DNA from: Kushneria pakistanensis
GTDB lineage: Bacteria > Pseudomonadota > Gammaproteobacteria > Pseudomonadales > Halomonadaceae
Length of the DNA: 64,000 nt
Reading direction: 5' to 3'
NCBI RefSeq assembly: GCF_014652795.1
Contig: NZ_BMZM01000003.1
Location: 62,001 to 126,000 of the forward strand
A program made the position numbers and the translations under genes. How positions within the stretch are numbered: position 1 is the stretch's first letter; each line of letters begins with the position of its first letter. A model generated the notes under the pieces. The model made no database searches and was not told where the DNA came from. It worked only from the letters and a program-made list of their open reading frames with translations. This document shows, piece by piece, positions 8,998 through 18,711 of the stretch.

Positions 8998-11373
8998 ATG
9001 CAGGCGATAACAGGGCTCTGGCCGCTGACAGTCGTGCGCCAATTGGGCGCAATGGTCACGCTCATATTGATGATGCTGGCGGTGGTGCCGCAGGCCCACG
9101 GCTCGGCCGCCGAGCTTGCCGGGCTGGGATCAGGTGGTGGTGACAGTGCTGGCGGGAGCAGTGAGCAGGCTTCTCCCGAGCAGATTCGCGACTCGCTGGA
9201 TCAGCTGATCTCAACGCTTGAGAATAGTGAACAGCGTGACTCGCTCCTCCAGGGGCTGCGCGATCTCAGGCAGGCCAGTCAGGCCAGAATCGATAGCGAC
9301 GAGGCGCAGGGACCGCCGGGTGCCTCCGGGCGCGGCCTCCTGGGAGCACTGGCGACCACATTCGAGGAGGTCACCGGTCAGGACGGCGAGGGGCGCAGCC
9401 TGATCGAGAGCTGGCAGCGCAGAGCCGACAGTGCGCTGGATGATCTGTCCGGCCGGTTCGACGATCGTGGCAGTCGCTGGTCTCTGATCCGGGATTTTTT
9501 GATCACGCTGGCGGTACAGCTGGCGGCGGGTCTACTGCTCTATATGCTGGTCCGGGCCGTGGGCAACCACTACGGGGTCGTACAGCGACTGCCCGAACAG
9601 CCCACTGCCGTGGTGCTGATGCGTTACTGCCTGCGCAGGCTTTTGCCCATGGGGGTGGCCTTTGCCGGCACTCTGGTAGTGACCTTTCGAGTGGGGCCCA
9701 CGCCCGGCATGATTCTGGCGACCACGCTGGGCTGGGCCGCGCTGTGCGGCATGGTGTTTGCTTCGGTCTGTGAGGTGGTCTTTTCGCTGTTCTCCTGGGG
9801 GCATCGACGCACGGCACTGCGTCTGCTGCGTCAGCAGGCAGCCTGGCCGCTGTTTTATATCGGCAGCGTGGCGGCGCTGGGCGATGCCCTGAATGCCACG
9901 CTTCTTACAGAGGCACTGGGCAGCAGTCTGGCCGGCTTCAGTGCCGAGATCGTCAATATTGTCGCGGTGCTTCTGACCGGCTTTTTCGTGGTGCGCTTTC
10001 GCCGTCCGATTCGCCATCTGATTCGTAACCGACCGCTGAGCCGGCGTCGCCAGGGCGGTGCCGTCAGCGATCTGATTCAGGTACTGGGCAGGGTCTGGCA
10101 CATCCCGGCACTGTTGATCGTGGCCGCCTCGCTACTGGCGATTCTGACCTACAGTGGTGATGTACGCTCGGTCTTTGCCCGGGCGCTTTTGACGGCCGCG
10201 CTCATGATCGTGACCCTGATCGTGACCGGGCTGTTGCGTCGCAGCAGTCAGCAGATGCGTCAGCGGCCGCGCCGTTCCCTCTATGTCCGTCGTCTGACCC
10301 GGTTTGGCTATGTGCTGGCGCATCTGGCCTGCTGGGTCATCTTTGCCGAGTGCGCCGCTCAGAGCTGGGGCTTTTCGATATTGAACCTTGGCCGAACCGG
10401 CGGGGTGGGTGAGCGCATCGCCCAGCCGCTGTTCAGTATCGGGCTGACGGTGCTGTTCTGCTGGCTGATCTGGATTCTCACCGATACCGCCATCCATCGC
10501 GCGATGACCTCTACCTCGCGCTCCCAGCGCGGACGGGCACGCCGGGCAAGGGCCGAGACCATTACGCCGCTGATGCGCAACGTGGTGTTTGTCACCATCG
10601 TGGTGATCGGCTCGATCGTGGCGCTGGCCAATCTGGGCGTCAACGTCACGCCACTGCTGGCCGGTGCCGGTGTCATCGGTCTGGCGGTCGGCTTTGGTGC
10701 CCAGACGCTGGTGCAGGATCTGATCACCGGCATCTTCATTCTGGTGGAGGACACCCTGGCCATAGACGATTTTGTCGATGTTGGTGGCAACCTGGGGACG
10801 GTCGAAAAGCTCAGTCTGCGCACCATTCGCCTGCGCGATCTGGACGGCATTGTCCACTCGGTGCCCTTCAGCCAGATCAAGGCGGTACAGAACTACTCGC
10901 GCGAATTCGGTTATGCCATGTTCCGCGTACGTGTGCCACAGCGCATGACCATCGACCGGGCCATCGAGATGATCGAGGAAACCGCCGGCGGCATGCGCAA
11001 TGATCCGCTGTTTCGCTTCAAGATCTGGTCGGCGCTTGAAATGCAGGGCGTGGAAAGCTTTACCGAGGGCTCTGCCATTGTGCGTGCCCGTTTTCGTACC
11101 GCACCGGTCATGCAGTGGGAGGTGACACGCGAGTTCAATCTGCGACTCAAGCGGCGCATGGATGAAGAAGGTTTCGATCTGGCCGTACCGCGTACCAGCA
11201 TCCATATCGAGAACCTTGACGGTTTGCTGGAGCATCTTCAGGGCAGGCGCGAGGGCGGCTCTCGTGGGGATGCCGATGTAGTGGCCGCGCCGCCCGAGCC
11301 CCGCGATGAGGGAAGCAGCAGCGACGACGCACCGGACGCCCCTTCGCAGGGCGATGCGCCGTCGCGCCCCTGA
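8998..11373 (+). CDS. Large MscS-family mechanosensitive channel
   Basis: This 791-residue protein has a signal peptide (residues about 1-37, ending near AHGSA), a periplasmic, coiled-coil-like region (about 40-160), and then many transmembrane helices. The MscS core follows: NLGVNVTPLLAGAGVIGLAVGFGAQ, the pore-lining helix with Gly/Ala pattern, then LVQDLITGIFILVEDT, and the cytoplasmic beta and alpha/beta domains to about residue 740. The C-terminal tail is acidic and Pro/Asp-rich. Such channels release osmolytes on hypo-osmotic shock, which suits a halophile. The frame stays open for 237 codons upstream, but the ATG at 8998 has AAGGA and opens the signal peptide. The upstream part is antisense to rpmE2. 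Confidence 0.9.
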   Translation: MQAITGLWPLTVVRQLGAMVTLILMMLAVVPQAHGSAAELAGLGSGGGDSAGGSSEQASPEQIRDSLDQLISTLENSEQRDSLLQGLRDLRQASQARIDSDEAQGPPGASGRGLLGALATTFEEVTGQDGEGRSLIESWQRRADSALDDLSGRFDDRGSRWSLIRDFLITLAVQLAAGLLLYMLVRAVGNHYGVVQRLPEQPTAVVLMRYCLRRLLPMGVAFAGTLVVTFRVGPTPGMILATTLGWAALCGMVFASVCEVVFSLFSWGHRRTALRLLRQQAAWPLFYIGSVAALGDALNATLLTEALGSSLAGFSAEIVNIVAVLLTGFFVVRFRRPIRHLIRNRPLSRRRQGGAVSDLIQVLGRVWHIPALLIVAASLLAILTYSGDVRSVFARALLTAALMIVTLIVTGLLRRSSQQMRQRPRRSLYVRRLTRFGYVLAHLACWVIFAECAAQSWGFSILNLGRTGGVGERIAQPLFSIGLTVLFCWLIWILTDTAIHRAMTSTSRSQRGRARRARAETITPLMRNVVFVTIVVIGSIVALANLGVNVTPLLAGAGVIGLAVGFGAQTLVQDLITGIFILVEDTLAIDDFVDVGGNLGTVEKLSLRTIRLRDLDGIVHSVPFSQIKAVQNYSREFGYAMFRVRVPQRMTIDRAIEMIEETAGGMRNDPLFRFKIWSALEMQGVESFTEGSAIVRARFRTAPVMQWEVTREFNLRLKRRMDEEGFDLAVPRTSIHIENLDGLLEHLQGRREGGSRGDADVVAAPPEPRDEGSSSDDAPDAPSQGDAPSRP

Positions 11374-11380
11374 TCCGGCA

Positions 11381-12427
11381 CTACGGTAGCGCCTGTTCGG
11401 CGTCGCTTGGCAGATGAAGGTGTCCCCGCACCACCTGACGCGTGCCGCGTCGGCTGCCGGACTGCAGGGCGTCCTCTATCAAATCCATGGCCTGGGTGGC
11501 CATGGTGGCCAGATCATGGCGGATCGAGGAAATCTCCATGCCAAGCAGTTCGGCATGCGTGATGCCATCGATGCAGAAAAGGCGTGGCCCGCCGGCATGT
11601 TCGGGCAATGGCAGTCGTGCCTGACGGTAGGCGCTCAGGATACCCAGCGTGATCTGGTTGTTGATGCCGATCAGGGCGTCCGGCAGCGGCAACTGGCCGA
11701 GCCTTTCGTTCAAAAAGCGCTCTGTGGGTGCCATGGAAAAATCACCGTAGTGCACTTCAAGGCTGATGGCGCTGCCGGCCAGCGCTTCACGAATGCCTGA
11801 TACCCGCCCAATGGTCACCCGCGAATCCGGCGGTCCCGAGAGAATCAACAGCCGCTCGACCGGCTGACGGCGCATCCAGCACCCCGCTTGATAACCACAA
11901 TCGAGATTATCGATGTAGACGCCGCCATGGTGAGGGCCCTCGATTTCCCGGTCCAGCAGCACCACTGCGATCCCTGCCCGGGCGAGCCGCTCCAGGCAGG
12001 CCGTCTGCTCGCGTGTCCCTGAGGCGATAAACGTCAAAATGATGCCATCCACGCCACAGGCGATCAGTCGATCAATGGCGGCTTTTTCCTGTTCGGGGGA
12101 GTTGCAGGAGTCCATCGTCAGCACATCCATGTGACGCGTTTCGCCCAGCCGGCCGATCAGGCAGGTCAGTTCATGGAAAAAGGGGTTGTCGAGTTGTGGA
12201 TTGAGGACACCAATCACGCGGCGTCTGGTGCTGACGAAGGGCTCAGACGGCTGGCGGGGGCGTGCCAGATACCCCATGGCATGAGCAACTTCCAGCACAT
12301 GCTGACAGGTCTGCGGGTGTAACTGATGCGGCGAGCTGAAGGCGCGCGATACGGTAATCGGGCTGACGCCGGCGGCGGTGGCGACATCCTTTAACCGAAC
12401 CCTGCCCGTTGATGGCGGCTTTGCCAT
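11381..12427 (-). CDS. LacI-family transcriptional regulator (probable polyol operon regulator)
   Basis: This 348-residue protein has the LacI helix-turn-helix VRLKDVATAAGVSPITVSRAF (residues about 9-29) with the hinge near residue 60, then a periplasmic-binding-protein-like effector domain (IGVLNPQLDNPFF, DGIILTFIASGT, VVLLDREIEG). It is divergent from the polyol importer across a 353-bp region, so control of that operon and of itself is the natural inference. The effector is probably a polyol, ketose or phosphorylated derivative. The related Pseudomonas mtl operon is instead controlled by the AraC-type MtlR. It is tail-to-tail with the MscS-type gene, 7 bp apart. Confidence 0.9.
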   Translation of the reverse strand: MAKPPSTGRVRLKDVATAAGVSPITVSRAFSSPHQLHPQTCQHVLEVAHAMGYLARPRQPSEPFVSTRRRVIGVLNPQLDNPFFHELTCLIGRLGETRHMDVLTMDSCNSPEQEKAAIDRLIACGVDGIILTFIASGTREQTACLERLARAGIAVVLLDREIEGPHHGGVYIDNLDCGYQAGCWMRRQPVERLLILSGPPDSRVTIGRVSGIREALAGSAISLEVHYGDFSMAPTERFLNERLGQLPLPDALIGINNQITLGILSAYRQARLPLPEHAGGPRLFCIDGITHAELLGMEISSIRHDLATMATQAMDLIEDALQSGSRRGTRQVVRGHLHLPSDAEQALP

Positions 12428-12780
12428 GGCGTTCCTGCGTGGGTGTTCAGGAGGCCGCCACAGCAGGCACGGCCATGCAATCGATCATGTTATCTATCAT
12501 TTTTTGTCATGACTGCCGTCAGAAAGTTGCCCGAAATGCCTGCAACATTCGTCGGTCAATCGTCATGTTATTTTTCTACCAGGGCTTATCAATTGGTCTT
12601 TATATTTTTTAGTTGATTGTTTTTAAAGGTATTTGAGAAAACAACCTGGGTTGCTTGAAAGGCGTTGCTGCTTAACGATGGGTGAATGACACCGAATGAC
12701 AAGAAAAGACAGATCGGTGCGCTGCAATGAAGCGACTTCCTGCCGCGGGAAGTCCGTCAATGACAAGGGCAGGCATTACA
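12428..12780 (+). promoter_or_regulatory. Divergent control region, LacI gene / polyol operon
   Basis: This 353-bp gene-free stretch is clearly more AT-rich than its surroundings between about 12480 and 12640, consistent with promoters. Two inverted repeats are operator candidates: CAACC-TG-GGTTG (12642-12653), and GACTTCC/GGAAGTC around a 7-bp spacer (12734-12754), which lies 27 bp before the binding-protein ATG and would also form an mRNA hairpin. Neither has the central CG typical of many LacI-family operators, so assignment is tentative. No clean consensus promoter was identified. Confidence 0.5.
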
Positions 12781-14088
12781 ATGAAAACGTCATGGATCGT
12801 GCTGTTGGCAGGACTCGGAAGTGCCGGTGTGGCGCAGGCGCAGACCACGATTACGGTAGCGACCGTCAACAACCCCGATATGGTCACCATGCAGAAGATG
12901 ACCAGGGCCTTCAACGAAGCGCACCCGGATATTCGGGTCAATTACGTCACACTGGCCGAAAACGAGCTGCGCCAGAAAATCACCACCGACATTTCAAGCG
13001 GCGGCGGTCAGTACGACGTCATCACCGTCAGCAACTACGAGACGCCAATCTGGGCCAAAAATGGCTGGTTGCGGGCGATGGATCAACTGCCGGAGAGCTA
13101 CCAGGTCGATGACCTGATTCCCAGTGTGCGCCAGGGCCTTTCCTTTAACGACAAGCTGTATGCGCTGCCGTTTTATGCTGAATCCTCGATGACCTACTAC
13201 CGCAAGGACCTGTTCGAGAAGGCCGGCATCGAGATGCCCGATCACCCGACCTGGAGCCAGATGCAGGACTTCGCCCAGAAGGTGCACGATCCGAAAAACG
13301 GCGTCTATGGTATCTGTCTGCGCGGGCTGCCGGGCTGGGGCGAGAACATGGCGCTGTTCAGCACCATGGTGAACAGCTTCGGCGGGCGCTGGTTCAACGA
13401 GCAGTGGGAGCCTCAGCTCACCTCTCAGGCGTGGAAAAACGCCGCCAACGCCTACAAGACGATGCTGACCCAGTATGGCCCCCCGGGCTCGACCTCCAAC
13501 GGTTTCACCGAAACGGAAACGCTTTTTGCCAACGGTCAGTGTGGCATGTGGGTGGATTCCACAGTCGGCGCCGGCTATCTCTCCAACCCCGACAACTCGA
13601 AGGTGCATGAGCATCTGGGCTTTGCCCAGGCACCTCACGAGACCACCGAGGCCGGCTCGAGCTGGCTCTACGCCTGGGCGCTGGCCGTACCGGAGTCGGC
13701 CAAAAATCCGGAGGCCGCGCAGACCTTTATCGACTGGGCGACCTCTGCCGACTACATCCAGAGCGTGGCCGATGAGCACGGCTGGCTGTCGGTACCGCCG
13801 GGCACACGTGAATCGACCTACGACAGTCAGGGTTATCAGGACGTGGCGCCCTTTGCCGCGCTGGTCGAGGAAGCCATCAATAGTGCCGACCCGGAGCATC
13901 CGACCGCCGAGCCCGTGCCCTATACCGGTATTCAGTTCATCAGCATCCCGCAGTTTCAGGCCATCGGCACGCGGGTCGGCCAGATCATGGCCGGTATCCT
14001 GAGCGGCCAGACCGATGTGGATCAGGGGCTCAATCAGGCGCAGGCCTTTACCGAACGACTGATGCGTCGCGCCGAGGTGGCGAAGTAG
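12781..14088 (+). CDS. Polyol ABC transporter substrate-binding protein (MtlE/SmoE-like)
   Basis: This 435-residue periplasmic binding protein has a cleavable signal (residues 1 to about 20, ending VAQAQ) and the family 1 extracellular solute-binding fold (ITVATVNNPDMVTMQKM..., YDVITVSNYETPIWA, YALPFYAESSMTYYRKDLFE). It resembles MtlE/SmoE proteins that bind mannitol, sorbitol or arabitol. It is the first gene of the operon MtlE-F-G-K-D-Y-like. The ATG at 12781 begins the signal peptide and has GGGCAGG upstream; an in-frame ATG at 12727 would add 18 non-signal residues and is rejected. Confidence 0.9.
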   Translation: MKTSWIVLLAGLGSAGVAQAQTTITVATVNNPDMVTMQKMTRAFNEAHPDIRVNYVTLAENELRQKITTDISSGGGQYDVITVSNYETPIWAKNGWLRAMDQLPESYQVDDLIPSVRQGLSFNDKLYALPFYAESSMTYYRKDLFEKAGIEMPDHPTWSQMQDFAQKVHDPKNGVYGICLRGLPGWGENMALFSTMVNSFGGRWFNEQWEPQLTSQAWKNAANAYKTMLTQYGPPGSTSNGFTETETLFANGQCGMWVDSTVGAGYLSNPDNSKVHEHLGFAQAPHETTEAGSSWLYAWALAVPESAKNPEAAQTFIDWATSADYIQSVADEHGWLSVPPGTRESTYDSQGYQDVAPFAALVEEAINSADPEHPTAEPVPYTGIQFISIPQFQAIGTRVGQIMAGILSGQTDVDQGLNQAQAFTERLMRRAEVAK

Positions 14089-14127
14089 TCGATCCATCCT
14101 CGATCACCACCGTCGGTAACCAGTGCG

Positions 14128-14152
14128 ACCACGTGGGTACCTCCCGCGTGGT
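14128..14152 (+). other. Intercistronic hairpin after the binding-protein gene
   Basis: ACCACGTGGG, loop TACCT, CCCGCGTGGT: a 10-bp stem with one G-U type pair. It lies between the binding-protein gene and the first permease gene. Hairpins here commonly protect the upstream mRNA, raising binding-protein output over permease. No T-run follows. Confidence 0.6.
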
Positions 14153-14191
14153 CATCTCCGCTGATGACTTCTGCCCTGTGAGGCCCGTGAC

Positions 14192-15094
14192 ATGAGTGCT
14201 CCCCCCGCTAACGCATCGCCCAAAAGGCGTGCGCCGACCAAACGATTGATGGCACCGTCGGTGCTGTTTCTGCTGGTCTGGATGATCGTCCCACTGGCAA
14301 TGACGCTGTACTACTCGTTCCAGGACTACAACCTGATGATGCCGGACATGCGCGGCTTCGCAGGGGGACTGAGCTATGAGCTGCTCTTTACCGATCCGGT
14401 GTTCTGGGACGCGCTGCTCAATACGCTGCTATTGGTCGCAACCTGTCTGCTGGTCACGGTTGTGGCGGGGCTGGCGCTGGCGCTGTTGTTCAATCGTACC
14501 TTCGTGGGTCGCGGCATCGCGCGGACGCTGGCCATCTCGCCGTTTTTCGTCATGCCGGTCGTCACCGGCCTGATCTGGAAATACATGCTGCTCGACCCGG
14601 TCTATGGACTGTTTTCCTGGGTGATGCGCTCGGTCGGGCTGGAGCCGGTGCAGTGGCTGTCAAGCTACCCGCTTTTGTCAGTGGTGATGATGATCAGCTG
14701 GGAGTGGACGCCCTTTGCGCTGCTGATTCTGCTCACCGGTCTGCAGTCGCTGCCCGAGGATCAGCTCGAGGCCGTGCGTCTGGATGGCGCCAACCGCTGG
14801 CAGGAGTTTCGCCATATCGTGCTGCCGCATCTGGGCCAGGTGCTTTACGTGGTGATCATGCTGGAGAGCATCTTCTTTCTGACCTCCTTTGCCGAGATCT
14901 ATGCCACTACCAGTGGCGGCCCGGGCACGGCCACCACCAACCTGCCGTACTACATCTACCTGGGCGCCTTTTTCCAGTACGACATCGGGCTCTCCTCGGC
15001 GGCAGCCATTGGCGCGGTCGTGCTGGCCAACATCTTCGCCATATTCCTGATCCGATTTGTGGCCGGTAACCTCAACGCGGGGAGCCAACGATGA
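14192..15094 (+). CDS. Polyol ABC transporter permease 1 (MtlF/SmoF-like)
   Basis: This 300-residue inner-membrane permease of the MalF-type family has six predicted helices. The EAA-type cytoplasmic loop contacting the ATPase is EAVRLDGANRWQEFRHIVLP near residue 190. It is preceded by GAGGCCCG. The stop codon overlaps the start of the second permease by 4 bp (ATGA), indicating translational coupling. It forms a heterodimer with the next gene product to import polyols. Confidence 0.92.
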   Translation: MSAPPANASPKRRAPTKRLMAPSVLFLLVWMIVPLAMTLYYSFQDYNLMMPDMRGFAGGLSYELLFTDPVFWDALLNTLLLVATCLLVTVVAGLALALLFNRTFVGRGIARTLAISPFFVMPVVTGLIWKYMLLDPVYGLFSWVMRSVGLEPVQWLSSYPLLSVVMMISWEWTPFALLILLTGLQSLPEDQLEAVRLDGANRWQEFRHIVLPHLGQVLYVVIMLESIFFLTSFAEIYATTSGGPGTATTNLPYYIYLGAFFQYDIGLSSAAAIGAVVLANIFAIFLIRFVAGNLNAGSQR

Positions 15095-15945
15095 CGACAT
15101 CCAGAGTTGATCAAACGCCCGGGCGCAAGCGTGGCGCCGGTGGCACGGCGCTGACCCTGCTGGCCTGGCTGATCGGTATCACGATGTTCTTTCCCATCTT
15201 CTGGGTAGTGATGACGGCGCTCAAGACCGAACAGACGGCGTTCAGCATGACGCCAACCTTTATCTTTTCACCGACGCTTGAAAGCTTTCGCAGTGCCCTG
15301 GCCCAGGGCAGCGGCTACTGGCACTACGCCATCAACTCGGTGATCACCGCCTTTGGCTCGACGCTGGTGGGGTTGGCACTTGCCATTCCGGCGGCCTACG
15401 CCATGGCGTTTTATCCCTCAAGGCGTACCGATTTCACGCTGGTGTGGATGGTCTCGACCAAGTTCATCCCGGCAGTGGGCGTTTTGATCCCGGTCTTTCT
15501 GGTCTATCGCTCGCTGGGGCTTCTGGATACGCGCCTGGGCCTGACGATGCTGTTCACCTCCATGAACCTGCCCATCATGGTGTGGATGGTGTACTCCTAC
15601 TTTCGCGATATTCCGGTCGACATCGTTGAAGCTGCCAGTATTGATGGCGCCAGCACGACACAGACCATGTTTCGCGTGATCCTGCCACTGGCGCTGCCGG
15701 GACTGGCCTCGACCGGGCTTCTGGCGCTGATTCTGGCCTGGAACGAGTCGTTCTGGAGCCTGACCATGACCGACTACCACGCCGCCACGCTTGCGGTGTA
15801 CACCGCCTCGTTCAAGAGCGGCGAAGGGCTTTTCTGGGCGCGACTGTCGGCGGCCTCGGTGCTGACCATTGCCCCCATCGTGGTACTGGGCTGGTTTGCC
15901 CAGCGCCAGATGGTCCGTGGACTGACCTTTGGCGCCGTCAAGTAG
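15091..15945 (+). CDS. Polyol ABC transporter permease 2 (MtlG/SmoG-like)
   Basis: This 284-residue MalG-type permease has about six helices and the conserved loop EAASIDGASTTQTMFRVILP (EAA motif) near residue 190. The start ATG at 15091 overlaps the stop of the first permease and has GGGAG upstream. It pairs with the preceding permease and the ATPase that follows. The substrate class (mannitol, sorbitol or arabitol) is inferred from the adjoining dehydrogenase. Confidence 0.92.
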   Translation: MTTSRVDQTPGRKRGAGGTALTLLAWLIGITMFFPIFWVVMTALKTEQTAFSMTPTFIFSPTLESFRSALAQGSGYWHYAINSVITAFGSTLVGLALAIPAAYAMAFYPSRRTDFTLVWMVSTKFIPAVGVLIPVFLVYRSLGLLDTRLGLTMLFTSMNLPIMVWMVYSYFRDIPVDIVEAASIDGASTTQTMFRVILPLALPGLASTGLLALILAWNESFWSLTMTDYHAATLAVYTASFKSGEGLFWARLSAASVLTIAPIVVLGWFAQRQMVRGLTFGAVK

Positions 15946-16002
15946 ACGCAGCGATCTGACCTGCGCAGCCCAGAGGCTGTGCCTGAACAAGGAAAAGCTT
16001 CC

Positions 16003-17154
16003 ATGGCGATTGTAGAACTTAAGGGTGTGGCCAAGCGCTACGACAGCGCGCCGGGCAGGAAGGGTAATGATCACGCCAATGCGGTCGAAGATTTCAACCT
16101 GACCACGAAGGATGGCGAATTCGTGGTGCTGGTCGGGCCCTCCGGCTGCGGCAAGTCCACCACCATGCGCATGATTGCAGGACTTGAGCACAACACCGCC
16201 GGCGAGATCCGCATCAACGGTAAGGACGTCAGCAATGTCGAGCCACGCGATCGCGATATCGCCATGGTGTTCCAGAGCTATGCGCTTTACCCACACATGA
16301 GCGTCTATCACAACATGGCCTTTGCGCTGGAGCTCAAGAAAACGCCGAAGGATGAGGTGAAACAGCGTGTTCAGGAGGCGGCCAGAATCCTCGATATCGA
16401 GCACCTGCTGGATCGCAAGCCGCGGGCGCTTTCCGGAGGTCAGCGTCAGCGCGTAGCACTGGGACGGGCACTGGTGCGTCAGCCGCAGGTCTTCTTGATG
16501 GATGAGCCGCTGTCCAACCTGGATGCGCGACTGCGCGTCGAGATGCGCGCCGAGATCACGCGACTGCACCGCCGGCTGGGGGTTACCACCTTTTATGTGA
16601 CCCACGACCAGACCGAAGCCATGACCATGGGTCAGCGCATTGTGGTGATGCGCGATGGGCGCATTCAGCAGATCGACACGCCTTACAACCTCTATGAGCG
16701 CCCGGTCAATCGCTTCGTGGCAGGTTTTATCGGCACGCCGTCGATGAATTTTCTGCAGGCCGACCGTCAGGGCGATACGCTCAAGGGTGAAGGGTTTTCA
16801 TGCCCGCTGAACCCGCGCCAGCAGGCCGCGCTGGAGGGTGGTGGTCAGCGCTCGCGGTGCTGGCTGGGCATTCGGCCCGAGCATCTGCATCAGGTCGAGG
16901 AGAGCGGTGGCCGTGGCCGGCTGGAAGGCGTCATCGAGGTGATCGAGCCGCTGGGACCCGTCACCATGGCCCAGGTGCGCGCAGGGGAAACACTTATCAC
17001 GGCGCAGCTGGCGGCGCATCTTGATGTACGCATCGGTGACGTACTCACGCTGGCCTTTGACCCTGATCATGTCCATCTTTTTGATATCGAAAGCGACAGG
17101 ACGCTGGGACTTGAAGCATATCCGGCCACATCATCGGCTCAGGCCACCGCGTAA
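16003..17154 (+). CDS. Polyol ABC transporter ATP-binding protein (MtlK/UgpC-like)
   Basis: This 383-residue ATPase of the MalK/UgpC class carries Walker [10 protein letters not shown] (residue about 45), the Q-loop MVFQSYALYPHM, signature LSGGQRQRVALGRALVR, Walker B VFLMDEPLSNLD and switch His in YVTHDQ. A C-terminal TOBE/OB regulatory domain follows from about residue 240. The start at 16003 (MAIVELKG) has AAGGAAAA upstream. It energises the MtlE-F-G-like importer. An alternative upstream start at 15979 is rejected for lack of a ribosome site. Confidence 0.93.
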   Translation: MAIVELKGVAKRYDSAPGRKGNDHANAVEDFNLTTKDGEFVVLVGPSGCGKSTTMRMIAGLEHNTAGEIRINGKDVSNVEPRDRDIAMVFQSYALYPHMSVYHNMAFALELKKTPKDEVKQRVQEAARILDIEHLLDRKPRALSGGQRQRVALGRALVRQPQVFLMDEPLSNLDARLRVEMRAEITRLHRRLGVTTFYVTHDQTEAMTMGQRIVVMRDGRIQQIDTPYNLYERPVNRFVAGFIGTPSMNFLQADRQGDTLKGEGFSCPLNPRQQAALEGGGQRSRCWLGIRPEHLHQVEESGGRGRLEGVIEVIEPLGPVTMAQVRAGETLITAQLAAHLDVRIGDVLTLAFDPDHVHLFDIESDRTLGLEAYPATSSAQATA

Positions 17155-17202
17155 CCGGCTAACAGGGCGGCCTGAACGGCCGACAACACAGGGAGTGAAG
17201 GC

Positions 17203-18672
17203 ATGACAGCGCTGAAGGCAGGCAATCTTGATCAGTTGGGTGGTGATGTCACGCTGCCTCGCTACAACCGTGACGATGTCAGCGTCGGCATTTTTCACTT
17301 CGGTGTCGGCGGCTTTCACCGCGCGCATCAGGCCATGTATCTCGATGAACTGATGAATGATGGCAAGGCGCTGGAGTTTGGTATCTGTGGTGTCGGCGTC
17401 ATGCCTGGCGACCGGCGCATGCAGGAGGTACTCAAGGCGCAGGAGGGTCTGTATACCCTGGTGCTCAAGCACCCCGACGGGCGTTGGGAAGCGCGTGTCA
17501 TTGGCTCGATCGTCGACTATCTCTATGCCCCGGATGACCCCGAGACGGTCATTGAGCGGCTGGCGGCCGAGACGACCCGCATCGTCTCGCTGACCGTGAC
17601 CGAAGGCGGCTATAACTTCCATCATGTCACCGGCGAGTTCAACTTCGACAACCCCGACGTGCGTCATGATCTGGATGCTGGCGCCACGCCAAAAACCTTT
17701 TTCGGCCTGATCATCGAGGCGCTCTCGCGCCGGCGTGAGAAGGGCATCGAGCCCTTTACGATCATGTCGTGTGACAACATTCAGGCCAACGGCGATGTCG
17801 CGAAGGAGTCCTTTGTGGCCTTTGCCCGGCGCCGTGATCCCGAACTTGGCAACTGGATCAACGAGCAGGTGAATTTCCCCAACTCGATGGTAGATCGCAT
17901 CACACCGGTCACCACCGATGAGGACCGCGAGCAGATCAGGGCGCGCTTTGGCATCGAGGATGGCTGGCCGGTGGTGTGTGAGCCCTTCACCCAGTGGGTG
18001 CTGGAGGATCACTTCAACATGGGGCGCCCGGCCTATGACGAGGTCGGCGTGCAGGTCGTCGATGACGTCATGCCCTATGAGCTCATGAAGCTGCGCCTTT
18101 TGAACGCCAGTCACCAGGCGCTGACCTATTTCGGCTATCTCGACGGCTATCGCTACGCCCATGAGGTGTGTCAGGACGAGCTGTATGCCGATTTCCTGCT
18201 CAACTACATGGTCGAGGAGGGCACGCCGACGCTTGCGCCCGTGCCCGGCGTCGATCTCGATGACTACCGCCGCACCCTGATCGAGCGCTTCGCCAACCCC
18301 GAGATTCGTGACACCCTGGCGCGCCTGTGCGCCGAGAGCTCCGATCGCATTCCAAAGTGGCTGCTGCCGGTGATCCGCGAGCAGCTCGAGCGTGATGGCG
18401 AGATCAAGCGTTCGGCGGCGGTGGTGGCCAGCTGGGCCCGCTACGCCGAGGGCGTTGATGAGCAGGGGGAGCCGATCGAGATCGTCGACCGCATGAAGGA
18501 CGAGCTGCACGACATCGCCCAGCGCAATCGCGACAACCCGCTGGCCTTTATCGAGAATCGCGAAGTGTTCGGCGATCTGGTGGATAACGAGCGCTTTGTC
18601 GAGGCCTACACCGAGGCGCTTGCCCGTCTGCACCGTCAGGGCGCGCGTGCCACGGTAGAGTCGGTGCGTTAA
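17203..18672 (+). CDS. Mannitol dehydrogenase family protein (polyol 2-dehydrogenase)
   Basis: This 489-residue enzyme belongs to the polyol-specific long-chain dehydrogenase family. The N-terminal Rossmann region begins FHFGVGGFHRAHQAMYLDEL, and the catalytic pattern Lys-x4-Asn-x2-His is seen in MKLRLLNASHQAL. It oxidises mannitol, arabitol or sorbitol with NAD+ to fructose or xylulose. The next gene is a xylulokinase, favouring arabitol-to-xylulose as at least one route; the Pseudomonas orthologue MtlD accepts all three polyols. GGGAG precedes the ATG. Confidence 0.93.
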   Translation: MTALKAGNLDQLGGDVTLPRYNRDDVSVGIFHFGVGGFHRAHQAMYLDELMNDGKALEFGICGVGVMPGDRRMQEVLKAQEGLYTLVLKHPDGRWEARVIGSIVDYLYAPDDPETVIERLAAETTRIVSLTVTEGGYNFHHVTGEFNFDNPDVRHDLDAGATPKTFFGLIIEALSRRREKGIEPFTIMSCDNIQANGDVAKESFVAFARRRDPELGNWINEQVNFPNSMVDRITPVTTDEDREQIRARFGIEDGWPVVCEPFTQWVLEDHFNMGRPAYDEVGVQVVDDVMPYELMKLRLLNASHQALTYFGYLDGYRYAHEVCQDELYADFLLNYMVEEGTPTLAPVPGVDLDDYRRTLIERFANPEIRDTLARLCAESSDRIPKWLLPVIREQLERDGEIKRSAAVVASWARYAEGVDEQGEPIEIVDRMKDELHDIAQRNRDNPLAFIENREVFGDLVDNERFVEAYTEALARLHRQGARATVESVR

Positions 18673-18711
18673 TCCACCGACGACGACAGCATTCTCGAAC
18701 AGGACAAGCAC